From positions 1 through 42,893 of the forward strand of contig JAQIBY010000037.1 of assembly GCA_027858835.1 (NCBI GenBank): DNA of 42,893 bases, given 5' to 3'. This DNA comes from Bacteroidales bacterium (GTDB lineage Bacteria; Bacteroidota; Bacteroidia; Bacteroidales; ML635J-15). This document shows, in pieces, positions 1 through 8,879 of this stretch; positions within the stretch are counted from its first letter, which is position 1; every line of letters begins with the position of its first letter. Position numbers and translations under genes: made by a program. The notes under the pieces were generated by a model. It searched no databases, was not told the origin of the DNA, and was given only the letters and a program-made list of their open reading frames with translations.

Positions 1-2
1 TA

Positions 3-731
3 TTTGAAGGATTTCAATATACGGAAACTTATTTTGATTTTACAGGTTTGATTTACGATGGAATATATGATCATGACATGGGCTATGGAGTTAAAAAACT
101 ATCCTATTACACCTATAAATTATTAGTTGAAAAATTGGAAGGAAGTGACTGGGATAGCATTACAACAATTATTGATAGTATTGACAATAAATATGCCTAT
201 AAATTTATTAACGACAGCACAGGAAACCCGACTTACGTAGCTTGGTGGGATTATTTTAACGATCCAACATATAATCAGGGCGACAGCAATCTTATAACTC
301 TTTCGGAAATATCGGCAAATCAGGTAATAATAACCAATACAATTCCAACCGATACTTCAGGAATTGATATTACAGATTACAACACAGCTTTCAGTATTGA
401 TACTATAAGTATTTCAGGAGGCTCTGTTTCATTTTACTTAAAAGAAAGTCCTGTTTATGTTGAAGAGTTGAATTCAACTTCAATTGCTAATGAAGTGGAT
501 TTTAAACAAAATATAAATATCTACCCAAACCCAATGGATGGTGTGTTTACAATTCAAGGAGAAAATATTCAATTAATCGAAGTTTTAAATATTAACGGAC
601 AAACAATAAAACAATTATCAATTGATAATAAGCTGTTTACAATTGATTTAAGTAATCAGCCAAAAGGAATTTATTTGATTAAAATAGTAATAGACAAAGG
701 AATAATAAATAAAAAAATAGTATTAGAATAG
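3..731 (+). CDS. Secreted glycoside-hydrolase-like protein, C-terminal part, with T9SS sorting domain (5' truncated by window edge)
   Basis: The reading frame is open from base 3 with no convincing start, so the gene begins outside the window; a TTG at 48 is not a credible start. The visible ~243 residues open with a segment of the type KLSYYTYKLLVEKLEGSDW followed by YKFIND..GNPTYVAWWDY, which I recognise as the end of a (beta/alpha)8 glycoside-hydrolase-like domain plus its C-terminal beta-sandwich in Bacteroidota secreted proteins. The last ~75 residues are a type A T9SS sorting domain: INIYPNPMDGVFTI, then LNINGQTIK, then LSNQPKGIYLIKI and a basic KKIVLE end. The product should cross the outer membrane by T9SS and be cell-surface attached or released. 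The substrate cannot be judged because the catalytic part is missing. The sorting-domain call is firm; the glycosidase call is moderate. Confidence 0.8.
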   Translation, partial: FEGFQYTETYFDFTGLIYDGIYDHDMGYGVKKLSYYTYKLLVEKLEGSDWDSITTIIDSIDNKYAYKFINDSTGNPTYVAWWDYFNDPTYNQGDSNLITLSEISANQVIITNTIPTDTSGIDITDYNTAFSIDTISISGGSVSFYLKESPVYVEELNSTSIANEVDFKQNINIYPNPMDGVFTIQGENIQLIEVLNINGQTIKQLSIDNKLFTIDLSNQPKGIYLIKIVIDKGIINKKIVLE

Positions 732-752
732 CCAACGCTTCGCAGTAAATCA

Positions 753-786
753 CGACCTGTCCCGATATTTCGGGATTGGCAGGTCG
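753..786. repeat. Nested palindrome (CCCGATATTTCGGG core), possible terminator
   Basis: CGACCTG (753-759) pairs with CAGGTCG (780-786), and the perfect inner palindrome CCCGATATTTCGGG lies at 761-774. It sits 22 bases after the stop of the T9SS cargo gene. The same 14-base core recurs at 4355-4368, so this is probably a dispersed intergenic hairpin that may also end transcription. There is no T-run, so a classical intrinsic terminator is not certain. Confidence 0.6.
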
Positions 787-1100
787 CTAAAGGCTTTCAC
801 ACAGCCAAAACCAGCCAAAGAGCTTTCTGCCAAAACCATTCACCGCCAATTCAATTTTGACTTAACAATTAAATCATTTTTATCTTAAACGAGATCCTAA
901 TGGCGACAAAACACCGGATTTGAACAAATTTGTTAATAATTCCCAATAAATTCCACCTTTATAGATGAAATTATTCATTTAGTTTTGCTATATTTGATGT
1001 GTAGATTGCCTCTAAACATGTGGATATACACGAAATAGAAACTGTATTGTGCATGTTCTGTGAAGGGATAAATGAGTTGTAGCCAATAGAAAAAAACTAT
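787..1100. other. Intergenic region without a recognisable gene
   Basis: No open frame with coding character was seen. A TATATTTG at 989-996 fits the Bacteroidota -7 consensus TAnnTTTG and could start the DUF2971 transcript, but no TTTG lies at the expected -33 distance, so this is weak. Confidence 0.35.
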
Positions 1101-1895
1101 ATGATAAAAGTCTTAGGAGAAATCGAATTACCTGAAATTTTATATAAATATCGAGATTGGAATTCTAAATACCATAGACAATTAATTGAAAAACAGATTG
1201 CTTATTTTGCATCACCTGGAACTTTTAACGACCCATTTGATTGTAAAATTCCTATTAGATACGATATAAATTCAGAACAGCATTTAGAAGACATTTATTC
1301 CGATATTATAAAAGCAACGCCTGAAAATGTAAGTGAGAAAAAGATTAGGGAATTATCGAAAAGATGGGTGCAGAAAGGACCAATATCACCAGACTCCTTC
1401 AAGAAAAATGACCAAGAATATTTCAACGACCTAAACAAAAGAATGGGAGTATTTAGTATTTCAGAAAAGAATAATGACATACTGATGTGGGGCCATTATT
1501 CTAACTCTCACACAGGATTTTGTGTCGGATTTGATACGGCAGAACTATTAAAAACAGAAGGTGTTGATTACATTGGTAAAGTTGAATATTTTCAAGAATT
1601 CCCTGTTATAATTCCTGACAGAAATCTAGAATCTCAGTTTAAAAAGCAAATTTTTAGTAAATGGAACAAATGGCAATACGAAAATGAATTCCGTCTGACA
1701 AAGAATCACATTAAAAATCGAAAAATTAAAATCCCCAAAACAGCATTTAAGGAAGTAATATTGGGTTTTCAAATGCCAGAAAAACAAAGAGCAAAGTTAA
1801 TTAAACTTGTAAGGAGGAATTTTCCAGAGATTTTAATTTATGAAGCATTGCCTAACGAAGAAAAGTTTAATATTGAGATAAAAGAAATTGAATAA
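1101..1895 (+). CDS. DUF2971 domain-containing protein
   Basis: A 264-residue soluble protein with the conserved landmarks of DUF2971: an N-terminal LYKYRDWN, then a short segment reading FASPGTFNDPFDC, a central FSISEKNNDILMWGHYSNSHTGFCVGFD, and WQYENEFRL near residue 200. Length is typical for the family. The biochemical role of DUF2971 is not established; members are often found as single genes in accessory regions and near phage-defence genes. There is no signal peptide or membrane segment, so it is cytoplasmic. It stands alone, flanked by palindromic elements on both sides, which suggests a cassette-like acquisition rather than an operon. The ATG at 1101 is the natural start; an A-rich stretch precedes it and no Shine-Dalgarno is seen. 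Confidence 0.85.
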   Translation: MIKVLGEIELPEILYKYRDWNSKYHRQLIEKQIAYFASPGTFNDPFDCKIPIRYDINSEQHLEDIYSDIIKATPENVSEKKIRELSKRWVQKGPISPDSFKKNDQEYFNDLNKRMGVFSISEKNNDILMWGHYSNSHTGFCVGFDTAELLKTEGVDYIGKVEYFQEFPVIIPDRNLESQFKKQIFSKWNKWQYENEFRLTKNHIKNRKIKIPKTAFKEVILGFQMPEKQRAKLIKLVRRNFPEILIYEALPNEEKFNIEIKEIE

Positions 1896-1898
1896 CTA

Positions 1899-2041
1899 CT
1901 GGTTACAACAGGCGGTCATACACCATGCGGCGGATGATTTGGTAATTAAACTGAACATCATTAAATTAGCGGTGTGGTGGAGCTAAAAGCTGTGAGGTAA
2001 AGTGCCGCACGGTGCATACCGCCAAACCGTTGGCAGCAAGC
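1899..2041. repeat. Long imperfect inverted repeat between stand-alone genes (attC-like cassette end)
   Basis: The arm 1911-1931 (GGCGGTCATACACCATGCGGC) and the arm 2004-2023 (GCCGCACGGTGCATACCGCC) pair over 20 positions with one extra base (C1917) and two mismatches. Outside them lie CTGGTTACAACA on the left and CCGTTGGCAGCAAG on the right, giving an outer CAAC/GTTG pair. The shape (two arms with an extrahelical base, a variable middle of ~70 bases, at a cassette 3' end) is like a folded integron attC. The outer boxes do not strictly satisfy RYYYAAC / GTTRRRY, so the call stays tentative. From memory, elements with similar CTGGTTACAAC...CCGTTGGCAGC ends are frequent between genes in environmental Bacteroidota. 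Confidence 0.55.
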
Positions 2042-2072
2042 AAAAAAAAACATCACGCTTTAATTAAAATTC

Positions 2073-4328
2073 ATGAAAACTATTAAAGAAATTTCGGAGG
2101 ATATTAGAAGTAAAGGTTTAGACCCATTTAACCTCGAAAATCTTCTAGAGGAACTAAAAATTCAACCAAAAGATTTTGACAAGGATGAAATCATTGACTA
2201 TCTCGCCTCAAATAAAAATTTTGATTATCATTCAACGCAAAATGATATATCGTGGCTGATGGCACAAATTGGACAATTGTACAAGCCAAAAGAAGTAGTT
2301 GATTTATGTTGTGGATTAGGTAACATTTTGTTACATATTGATTACTGCAATTCTGTGGGTTTTGAGATAGATGAAAATATAAGCAACATTGCCAAGTTCA
2401 TTTCCCCAACATTACAAATAATAAGTGTTGACAGTCTTGAGTACAATCATATTAAAAAATACGATGCCATAATTTCATATTTCCCATTTGGTAGAATTCA
2501 GATAAATGGACGTAAGGATGACTACGAGAATGTCTTTATAGTGAAAGCTATAGAAATGCTAAATGAAAAAGGTGTTCTTATCTGTCTTGTTCCAAATAGA
2601 TTACTGTGTGCCACAAATACACAGGATTTTCGAAACACTATAATTGAACAAAATCATTTAAGCACTATAATTTCATTACCGGCAGGATTTTTCCAAAAGA
2701 CAGCTATAAAAATGTCAATCTTGGTAATAGAAAAGCAATTTTCACAGAAAAAAACTCATTTCATTCAATACTCAAATTCAGATGAAACTTTCGAAAATGT
2801 CAACCTTAAACAAGGTGGTTTTTTTATTGACAAAGAAAGTTTGAGAACAAGATGGGATTACGATTATCATCATCCAGAACATTCAAGATTAGAAACAGAA
2901 CTTAACAATCAAGAAACCAAAAGAATTAGCGACCTATCAAAAATTATTATTGGACACAATCACTCAAGAGTAAGAAAAGAAAAAGGCGATTTTCTTCTTT
3001 TGCACCCTCGCAACATAAAAAATGGTAAATTATCGACATATGAAAATAGTACATTTATTGACCAAACAGATTTAGTAAAACAAAATGAAACTATTCTAAA
3101 ACAAGGCGATATAGTAATACCGAGAATTTACAACGACTTCAAAAAATTATATGTCCACGATAAAAACTCTCAACCATCAGTTGCTGGACCTCATTTAATT
3201 ATTCTACGTTCCCAAAACAACGAATATTTGAGAATGTATTTAACTACTATTGAAGGCAGAGAGCTTTTTAACCAACAAGTAAAAAGAAATATTAAAGGTG
3301 GCGCAATGCCACTAATTTTAATTAATGATGTAAGAAACTTCCGCATACCAATCTTACCAATTGAAGATATAAGATTATTGACAAAAGATAACCTTGGAAC
3401 ATTAACCCAACTTGAATTAAGAGAATTAAGGGAAAAGTTAGAAAAATCAAATCAACAAAACACCGACCTCAAAGAAGAGAATTTGAGTTTGAAAGCAAGA
3501 GCTTCATTGACTAAAGAAGTAATCTCTAAACTTAATTTACTAATTGATAAAACTGATGTTATTGAGAAAAAGATTGACAACGTTTTAAAACAAATTCAAG
3601 GCTTGTCCAAAGATTTTCAGAAAATAAAAAATTTGCCCAGAAGTGATGAGAGTAAAATTTTGCGAATGCAAATTCAATTAGATGAAAAGCTCAATCTTTT
3701 AGTTAAAGAAAAATCGGGCATCAAAGTATACATCAATGAAATTAAGTTGTGGTTTGAATTATGGGAAATGTTAGAACCAGAAAGTCAAAAATTTATCCCA
3801 CAGGCTGAATTTCTTTTAGACCAAATAAACGAATTAGAAGATGCGGATTATTCACCATTTATAATACAATACAGTAGAGCATTAGAAAATGAGATTTTAA
3901 TAAAGCTATTCAATTCATATCACGACTTTTTAATAAGAGAAAATATTGACCGAGATAAATTAACGAATAATGAATTTGAAAATAGAAAAACTGTTTCCTT
4001 TGCAAAGTCCGTTAAAAAGGACGATAGAAAATACACCTTTGGGACTATGAATTTTATTATTAGTTTACTAAAAAATGGAGGTAGTACACTATCTCAAAGT
4101 TTACTTCTTCAAAACTTCAAGGATTATGTAAGTGAATATTTCGAAAGCAATATTTTAGAGAAAGAATATTTGAAGAAACTGAATACAATAGTCAGCGAGT
4201 ATCGAAACAAAGCTGCTCATCCAAACATTATTTCAGCAGCTTCAGCAATGGAATTTCACGAATTAATTAAGGAATGTATTATTGAATTCGTTGAAGGATA
4301 CCGCGAAAAGCCAGCTGTCAATATATAG
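2073..4328 (+). CDS. N6-adenine DNA methylase-like (HsdM-type) protein with TRD-like region, coiled coil and C-terminal HEPN-like motif
   Basis: 751 residues. Residues ~60-225 have the HsdM methyltransferase fold: motif I VVDLCCGLGNIL (75-86), and the later LNEKGVLICLVPNRLL and LSTIISLPAGFF blocks. Motif IV, normally NPPF, reads SYFPFG (135-140): the catalytic Asn and first Pro are replaced by Tyr and Phe, so methylation activity is doubtful. Residues ~260-440 resemble a type I specificity half with a target-recognition domain (DLSKIIIGH...GDIVIPRIYND). A coiled coil follows (~445-550). The C-terminal helical domain ends with YRNKAAHP, in which R711 and H715 form an Rx4H HEPN signature found in many ribonuclease-type effectors. 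No HsdR, HsdS or second methylase is adjacent, so it is a stand-alone protein, possibly a DNA-sensing defence factor. The fold is firm; the role is inferred. Confidence 0.7.
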   Translation: MKTIKEISEDIRSKGLDPFNLENLLEELKIQPKDFDKDEIIDYLASNKNFDYHSTQNDISWLMAQIGQLYKPKEVVDLCCGLGNILLHIDYCNSVGFEIDENISNIAKFISPTLQIISVDSLEYNHIKKYDAIISYFPFGRIQINGRKDDYENVFIVKAIEMLNEKGVLICLVPNRLLCATNTQDFRNTIIEQNHLSTIISLPAGFFQKTAIKMSILVIEKQFSQKKTHFIQYSNSDETFENVNLKQGGFFIDKESLRTRWDYDYHHPEHSRLETELNNQETKRISDLSKIIIGHNHSRVRKEKGDFLLLHPRNIKNGKLSTYENSTFIDQTDLVKQNETILKQGDIVIPRIYNDFKKLYVHDKNSQPSVAGPHLIILRSQNNEYLRMYLTTIEGRELFNQQVKRNIKGGAMPLILINDVRNFRIPILPIEDIRLLTKDNLGTLTQLELRELREKLEKSNQQNTDLKEENLSLKARASLTKEVISKLNLLIDKTDVIEKKIDNVLKQIQGLSKDFQKIKNLPRSDESKILRMQIQLDEKLNLLVKEKSGIKVYINEIKLWFELWEMLEPESQKFIPQAEFLLDQINELEDADYSPFIIQYSRALENEILIKLFNSYHDFLIRENIDRDKLTNNEFENRKTVSFAKSVKKDDRKYTFGTMNFIISLLKNGGSTLSQSLLLQNFKDYVSEYFESNILEKEYLKKLNTIVSEYRNKAAHPNIISAASAMEFHELIKECIIEFVEGYREKPAVNI

Positions 4329-4342
4329 GCATATGAGCAGTG

Positions 4343-4377
4343 CGCCAGCTTTGTCCCGATATTTCGGGAAGCTAGCG
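4343..4377. repeat. Hairpin with second copy of CCCGATATTTCGGG
   Basis: CGC/GCG and AGCT/AGCT arms enclose TCCCGATATTTCGGGA (4354-4369). It begins 15 bases after the methylase-like stop codon and shares its 14-base core with 761-774. Likely a dispersed palindrome that may double as a bidirectional terminator. Confidence 0.6.
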
Positions 4378-4891
4378 AGTATTCCCGGTTGAACCAAATC
4401 CTTTTGCCGGGTTATGCATTTTAAGACAGTTTTGTGTGTTTTGCAGGTTGATTATTTGCTAAAGGGATGGCTGACCTAGTTTATGTGACCTACACTATTG
4501 CTATTTTCGAACATTGATATCTGCGATTTTTACGGTAATTTCATGATATGGGCAATACGCATTTGGTTCAACAATGGCTATAAATAATTGCTTGTTCTCG
4601 CTTACCTCTAAAAATCCGCGAGAATTTTCAGCTTGGTGTGTACTTGCAAAATTTAGTACTAATCCACGCAACTACTCATAGACTCACCCCCTCAGCCACT
4701 CACACATAATCCCAATTGTGTTTCAGAATTGATAAAGAAATTCTAAAACGACTATCGGTATGTTTTCTGAAAATCCGGACATGACACCAGTTTGCACCCA
4801 TATTTCAAAACACCCATGAAAAGTAAAAATTCTTTTGCCATTAAACCCTGTTTTTTATATCTTGTCAACAGATAGATAAAAATTCAGGATT
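4378..4891. other. Intergenic region, about 510 bases, no gene seen
   Basis: All frames are interrupted and nothing coding was recognised. Near its end TTTG (4834-4837) and TATCTTG (4858-4864) are 20 bases apart and approximate the Bacteroidota -33/-7 promoter, which would give a short leader before the amidase start at 4892. The -7 box is one T short of TAnnTTTG, so this is a weak assignment. Confidence 0.35.
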
Positions 4892-7800
4892 ATGAAACAG
4901 ATTTTATTCATTAGCATACTATTTCTGTCTTTTGTGGGATTTTCACAAACAGAATTAAGCGAAATTTCATCCTATTATGAAGCAGAAACAAGCATTCTGT
5001 CTTACCGAATTGACAGCGAAATTCAATTTGACAGAGAAAAAGGCTATGGAATTAAAATGAAAACTCCGCAGCAGTTTACTTCATTTGCTGTCGGTTGGAT
5101 TGGACAATTAAATCAGCATCCGGCAGGAATGTTTGATATTTCTTACAAAGTCCATAAACCGGGAAAAGGTTGGACTGACTGGAAATCGGATGAAGGTTTT
5201 ACCAATATCGGGGAAACCAGAAATCGCTTTAATCAGTCGGATTTACTCTTCGGAATGGATGAATATTTGCACGATTCCGTTGAATTCTATATCTCATGTC
5301 CCGAAAATGAAGTCATCGACACCTTGTTTCTCATTACAATGGACATCAGCGCAAGCTTAAATCAACAGGCAAATTTAAAATCCGGTAATTTACAAACACG
5401 AAATTGTCCAGCTTTGCCCGAAATCATTCCTCGTTCTGACTGGTGTGGTGAATATACAGAATGTCATAACCCAACATATGCTGTGACCTATCGCAGTCCT
5501 ACGCATACGGTGATACATCATGGCGCAAGTCCGGATGCTTATACCGATGGATACGCTGTTGTTCGCAGTTATTGGAATTACCATGTGAATACTAATGGAT
5601 GGAATGACATCGGATATAATTATTTATTCGATAAATTCGGAAATCTTTTTCAGGGAAGATACAATCCCAACATGCCAACGCAGGATGTACATGCAGCCCA
5701 CGCCGGCTATGCAAATACCTATTCGATTGGCCTGAATTATTTGGGGAACTCCGATGAGCCGGATACCCAGCCAACGACTGTGCAGACTGAAAAATGCGCT
5801 GAATTTCTTGCCTGGTGGTATAATCAAAAAGGGTTTGATCCAATAAGTTCAGATAGCATTTTAAATCAAGCAGGGACAGAATGGATTACCTTACCGCGTA
5901 TTTGTGGACATAAAGATGTAAATCCGGGTGGGACAACTTGCCCGGGTGATGCTTTGTATGCGCTTTTGCCCAATATTCGAACACAAACAAATCAAATATT
6001 AATTGATTGCGATGATCCGATAGCACCGACAACAAGCATTCAAACGGATAGAAATTGGTACAACAAAGATTTTTCTGTGACCTTTAATGATGCTGATAAC
6101 GAGGGCGGGAGCGGAGTCAAATACAGTTTTTACCAAGTGATGGATTTTGATGGTAGCGAATGGCGTGCAAATACGGATTATGGATTTCTGAACGATAATT
6201 TTGATACTCAAATTCATCCCGATTGGACAGATTTATGGGGCATATGGGCAATCTCTGCCGGACATCTTCTGCAAAGCGATGAAGTAACATCCAATTCCAA
6301 TCTTTATGCAAATATCCAACAGGAAATCGGAAATGTTTATTTGTATCATTGGCAACAAAAAATCTCAGGATCGGGTGCAAACCGACGCTCAGGAATGCCC
6401 TTTTTCTGCTCAGAGCCCACAGAAACCGGGCGTGGCGACTCATACATGCTATATCTTCGTGCCGACAATAATACCGTGCAAATTTACAAATACATTGACA
6501 ATTCCTATTCGGCTACAGGAGCATGGTATGTTACAGAAAATTTTACAATCAATGCCGATGCTTGGTATGACGTAAAACTTATTTTTGATACAAATACGGG
6601 TGAAATTTCTGTCTTTTTAAATGATGAACTTGCTGCATCGACTGTTGATCCAGCTCCATTTACATCAGGCACTGCAATCTCTTTGCGCACCGGCGAGTGT
6701 CAAACGGAATATGATGATTTAAAAGTGTATCGTTCCAGAGAGCAAGCAGTGGAAGTAAATACCGCATTGTCTGAGGATGCAGAAATTCGTTATGAAAGTA
6801 TAGATTCAAATTCCGAAGCCGGTAGAATCCGGACATTGTTAATTGATAATGCCAATAATTGGTCTATAAGCGCTTCGAAAAATATTTTTACGGATTTTCA
6901 GGCGCCTGAAACAAATATCCCAAGCGGAAATGCATGGGAAACTGGCGATTTTACGGTGTCAATTAACGATACAGATCTTCCCTCAGGAATTGAAAAAGCC
7001 ATGGTTTCTATTGCCGATTATAATGGGCTAAATTGGACAGCAAATGCTGATTTAGGCTTTATTTACGATGATTTCTCAAATGGAATGTCAGATGACTGGA
7101 CAAGTGCAGTCGGAACATGGACAGAAGACAGCGGTGTACTTGTGCAAACTGATGAAAGCAATGGAAATACAAATAGCTATATTGCACTGAATCAGGAATT
7201 ATCAAATCAGTATTTGTATGAATTTGACATGAAAATTGATGGCAGCGATCCAAATATTCGAGGCGGATTTCATTATTTTTCCGATAATCCTGAGTTGCCG
7301 AATCGCGGAAACGGATATTTCGTGTGGTTCAGGCTTGCAAGTCAGGATTTGGAAATTTATAAAGTAACAGATGATGTGTTTTCACTTGAAGCTTATACAG
7401 ATATGAATCTCACTGCCGGACAATGGGTGAATGTGAAACTTATTTTTAATCGCATTTCCGGTGAAACCTTTCTGTATATGGACAATCAATTGGTTGGTGA
7501 ATATATTGATGATAATCCGTGGCAGAGTGGGGAATACGTCTCTTTCCGCAGCGGAAATTCAAATTTCTCAATTGATAATTTCAAAGTGTATCGAAGTCGT
7601 TACCCGGAAATAAGCGTGGAAATTGGAAATCCCGATGCGCATGTGAGATATCAAAATCCCTTGCCATCACAAGCTGCTGCCAGAATTTACTCCATTGTCA
7701 ACGATTCTGCTAAAAATATTTCATCTGTTGAAATGATAAATCAAAATATCGACTGGACAGCACCTACTGCCGTTCCTTTGGTGAATGATGGGCTTGGCGC

Positions 7801-8779
7801 AGATGTGGATGCCATGAATGATTCTGGTGATATTTCTGCCAATTGGGATGATGCTGTGGATGAAAATTCCGGTATATTGGCCTATTATTATGCTGTGGGA
7901 AGTACGTCTGGCGATACGGATATCCTGGATTGGACAAATAATTCAACAGAAACTTCATTTGTGGAAAACATTTCCGGCTTAAGCCTTGGTGAAACCTGTT
8001 ATGTGGCTGTTAAAGCTGAAAATAATGCCGGTTTATTTTCTGAAATTACCGTTTCTGACGGATTTACGCTTACTACAGATATTTCATGTCCCGGCGATTT
8101 TGATATTTGTTTGGATGAGCCCGCATTTTTACTTGAAGGCGCAAGCCCAACAGGTGGCGACTATACAGGTCCCGGTGTGGCAGCGGATAATAGTTTTAAT
8201 GCATCAAATGCAGGACTCGGAGCACATACCATAATTTATACTTACGAAACCGAATCCTGTGAGTTTGTAATCACGGTGGATGATATTCCTGAGGTAGCTT
8301 GTCCATCTGATATTACACTTGCGCAGGATGACGAACCATACAGCTTGCAGGGCGGAATGCCTGAGGGTGGTTCCTATTTTATTGAGGGAATGCCGATCGA
8401 AGTAATTTATCCCGGGGATTATGCGCTTGGAGACTATCTGATGTTTTATACCTATCAAGATGAAACGCTTGGTTGCGGAAATACCTGTTTCTTTGATTTA
8501 TTCATAACGCCTTCGGTAGGGATAAATAGTCTGAAAAGCCAAGAAATTACTGTGTATCCGAATCCGAATCATGGACATTTTACTTTGGAAATGCAGGGAT
8601 TTGACAAAGCGCTTGTTGCTGAAATTGTGGATATGCAAGGACGTGTACTTTATCAAGAAAGCATTCCTCAAAACACATCCATTGTGGAATTTAAACTTGA
8701 CAATTTAAGTGCAGGAATGTATTTGTTAAATTTAAAATCAGATGGTTTTCACAGGGTTAAAAAACTGACAGTAAAATGA
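4892..8779 (+). CDS. Secreted N-acetylmuramoyl-L-alanine amidase (PGRP/amidase_2 fold) with T9SS sorting domain
   Basis: 1295 residues. A signal peptide (1-18, ending GFSQ) is followed by an amidase_2/PGRP domain at ~175-365. Zinc and catalytic positions are present: H209/H210 in HTVIHHGAS, Y242 in WNDIGYNYLF, H340 in CGHKDVNPG and C350 in TTCPGD, so it should cleave the MurNAc-L-Ala bond of peptidoglycan. Next come two copies of a ~270-residue unit, each pairing an Ig-like segment (..TSIQTDRNWYNKDFSV..) with a concanavalin-like lectin segment that starts with (G/I)FIYDDF-type sequence and contains GDSYMLYL or NGYFVWFR. A fibronectin-III-like part (~960-1065) and a type A T9SS sorting domain (ITVYPNPNHGHF to the end) follow. 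It acts outside the cell, for example in wall lysis of other bacteria or recycling. It is not in an obvious operon. Confidence 0.9.
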   Translation: MKQILFISILFLSFVGFSQTELSEISSYYEAETSILSYRIDSEIQFDREKGYGIKMKTPQQFTSFAVGWIGQLNQHPAGMFDISYKVHKPGKGWTDWKSDEGFTNIGETRNRFNQSDLLFGMDEYLHDSVEFYISCPENEVIDTLFLITMDISASLNQQANLKSGNLQTRNCPALPEIIPRSDWCGEYTECHNPTYAVTYRSPTHTVIHHGASPDAYTDGYAVVRSYWNYHVNTNGWNDIGYNYLFDKFGNLFQGRYNPNMPTQDVHAAHAGYANTYSIGLNYLGNSDEPDTQPTTVQTEKCAEFLAWWYNQKGFDPISSDSILNQAGTEWITLPRICGHKDVNPGGTTCPGDALYALLPNIRTQTNQILIDCDDPIAPTTSIQTDRNWYNKDFSVTFNDADNEGGSGVKYSFYQVMDFDGSEWRANTDYGFLNDNFDTQIHPDWTDLWGIWAISAGHLLQSDEVTSNSNLYANIQQEIGNVYLYHWQQKISGSGANRRSGMPFFCSEPTETGRGDSYMLYLRADNNTVQIYKYIDNSYSATGAWYVTENFTINADAWYDVKLIFDTNTGEISVFLNDELAASTVDPAPFTSGTAISLRTGECQTEYDDLKVYRSREQAVEVNTALSEDAEIRYESIDSNSEAGRIRTLLIDNANNWSISASKNIFTDFQAPETNIPSGNAWETGDFTVSINDTDLPSGIEKAMVSIADYNGLNWTANADLGFIYDDFSNGMSDDWTSAVGTWTEDSGVLVQTDESNGNTNSYIALNQELSNQYLYEFDMKIDGSDPNIRGGFHYFSDNPELPNRGNGYFVWFRLASQDLEIYKVTDDVFSLEAYTDMNLTAGQWVNVKLIFNRISGETFLYMDNQLVGEYIDDNPWQSGEYVSFRSGNSNFSIDNFKVYRSRYPEISVEIGNPDAHVRYQNPLPSQAAARIYSIVNDSAKNISSVEMINQNIDWTAPTAVPLVNDGLGADVDAMNDSGDISANWDDAVDENSGILAYYYAVGSTSGDTDILDWTNNSTETSFVENISGLSLGETCYVAVKAENNAGLFSEITVSDGFTLTTDISCPGDFDICLDEPAFLLEGASPTGGDYTGPGVAADNSFNASNAGLGAHTIIYTYETESCEFVITVDDIPEVACPSDITLAQDDEPYSLQGGMPEGGSYFIEGMPIEVIYPGDYALGDYLMFYTYQDETLGCGNTCFFDLFITPSVGINSLKSQEITVYPNPNHGHFTLEMQGFDKALVAEIVDMQGRVLYQESIPQNTSIVEFKLDNLSAGMYLLNLKSDGFHRVKKLTVK

Positions 8780-8879
8780 CAGTCTAAACCTAATCGCTAA
8801 TTAATGCAGGACTTTTTTAATATAGTTTGTCGTTTAATTCTATAATTATTTATACCTTTATACAGTAAAAAAATGAATT

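Noticed and set aside
48-731. TTG at 48 as the start of the first gene
   Set aside because: The frame is open to the window edge with protein-like sequence of the same domain upstream, so the gene is truncated, not started here.
4378-4891. Riboswitch or structured RNA before the amidase gene
   Set aside because: No conserved motif of a known class was recognised and no strong stem was found beyond the palindrome at 4343-4377.
6117-6443. Open frames on the opposite strand or other frames inside the amidase, PEGA, plug and RHS genes
   Set aside because: They lie wholly within well-supported genes and show no domain or signal features of their own.
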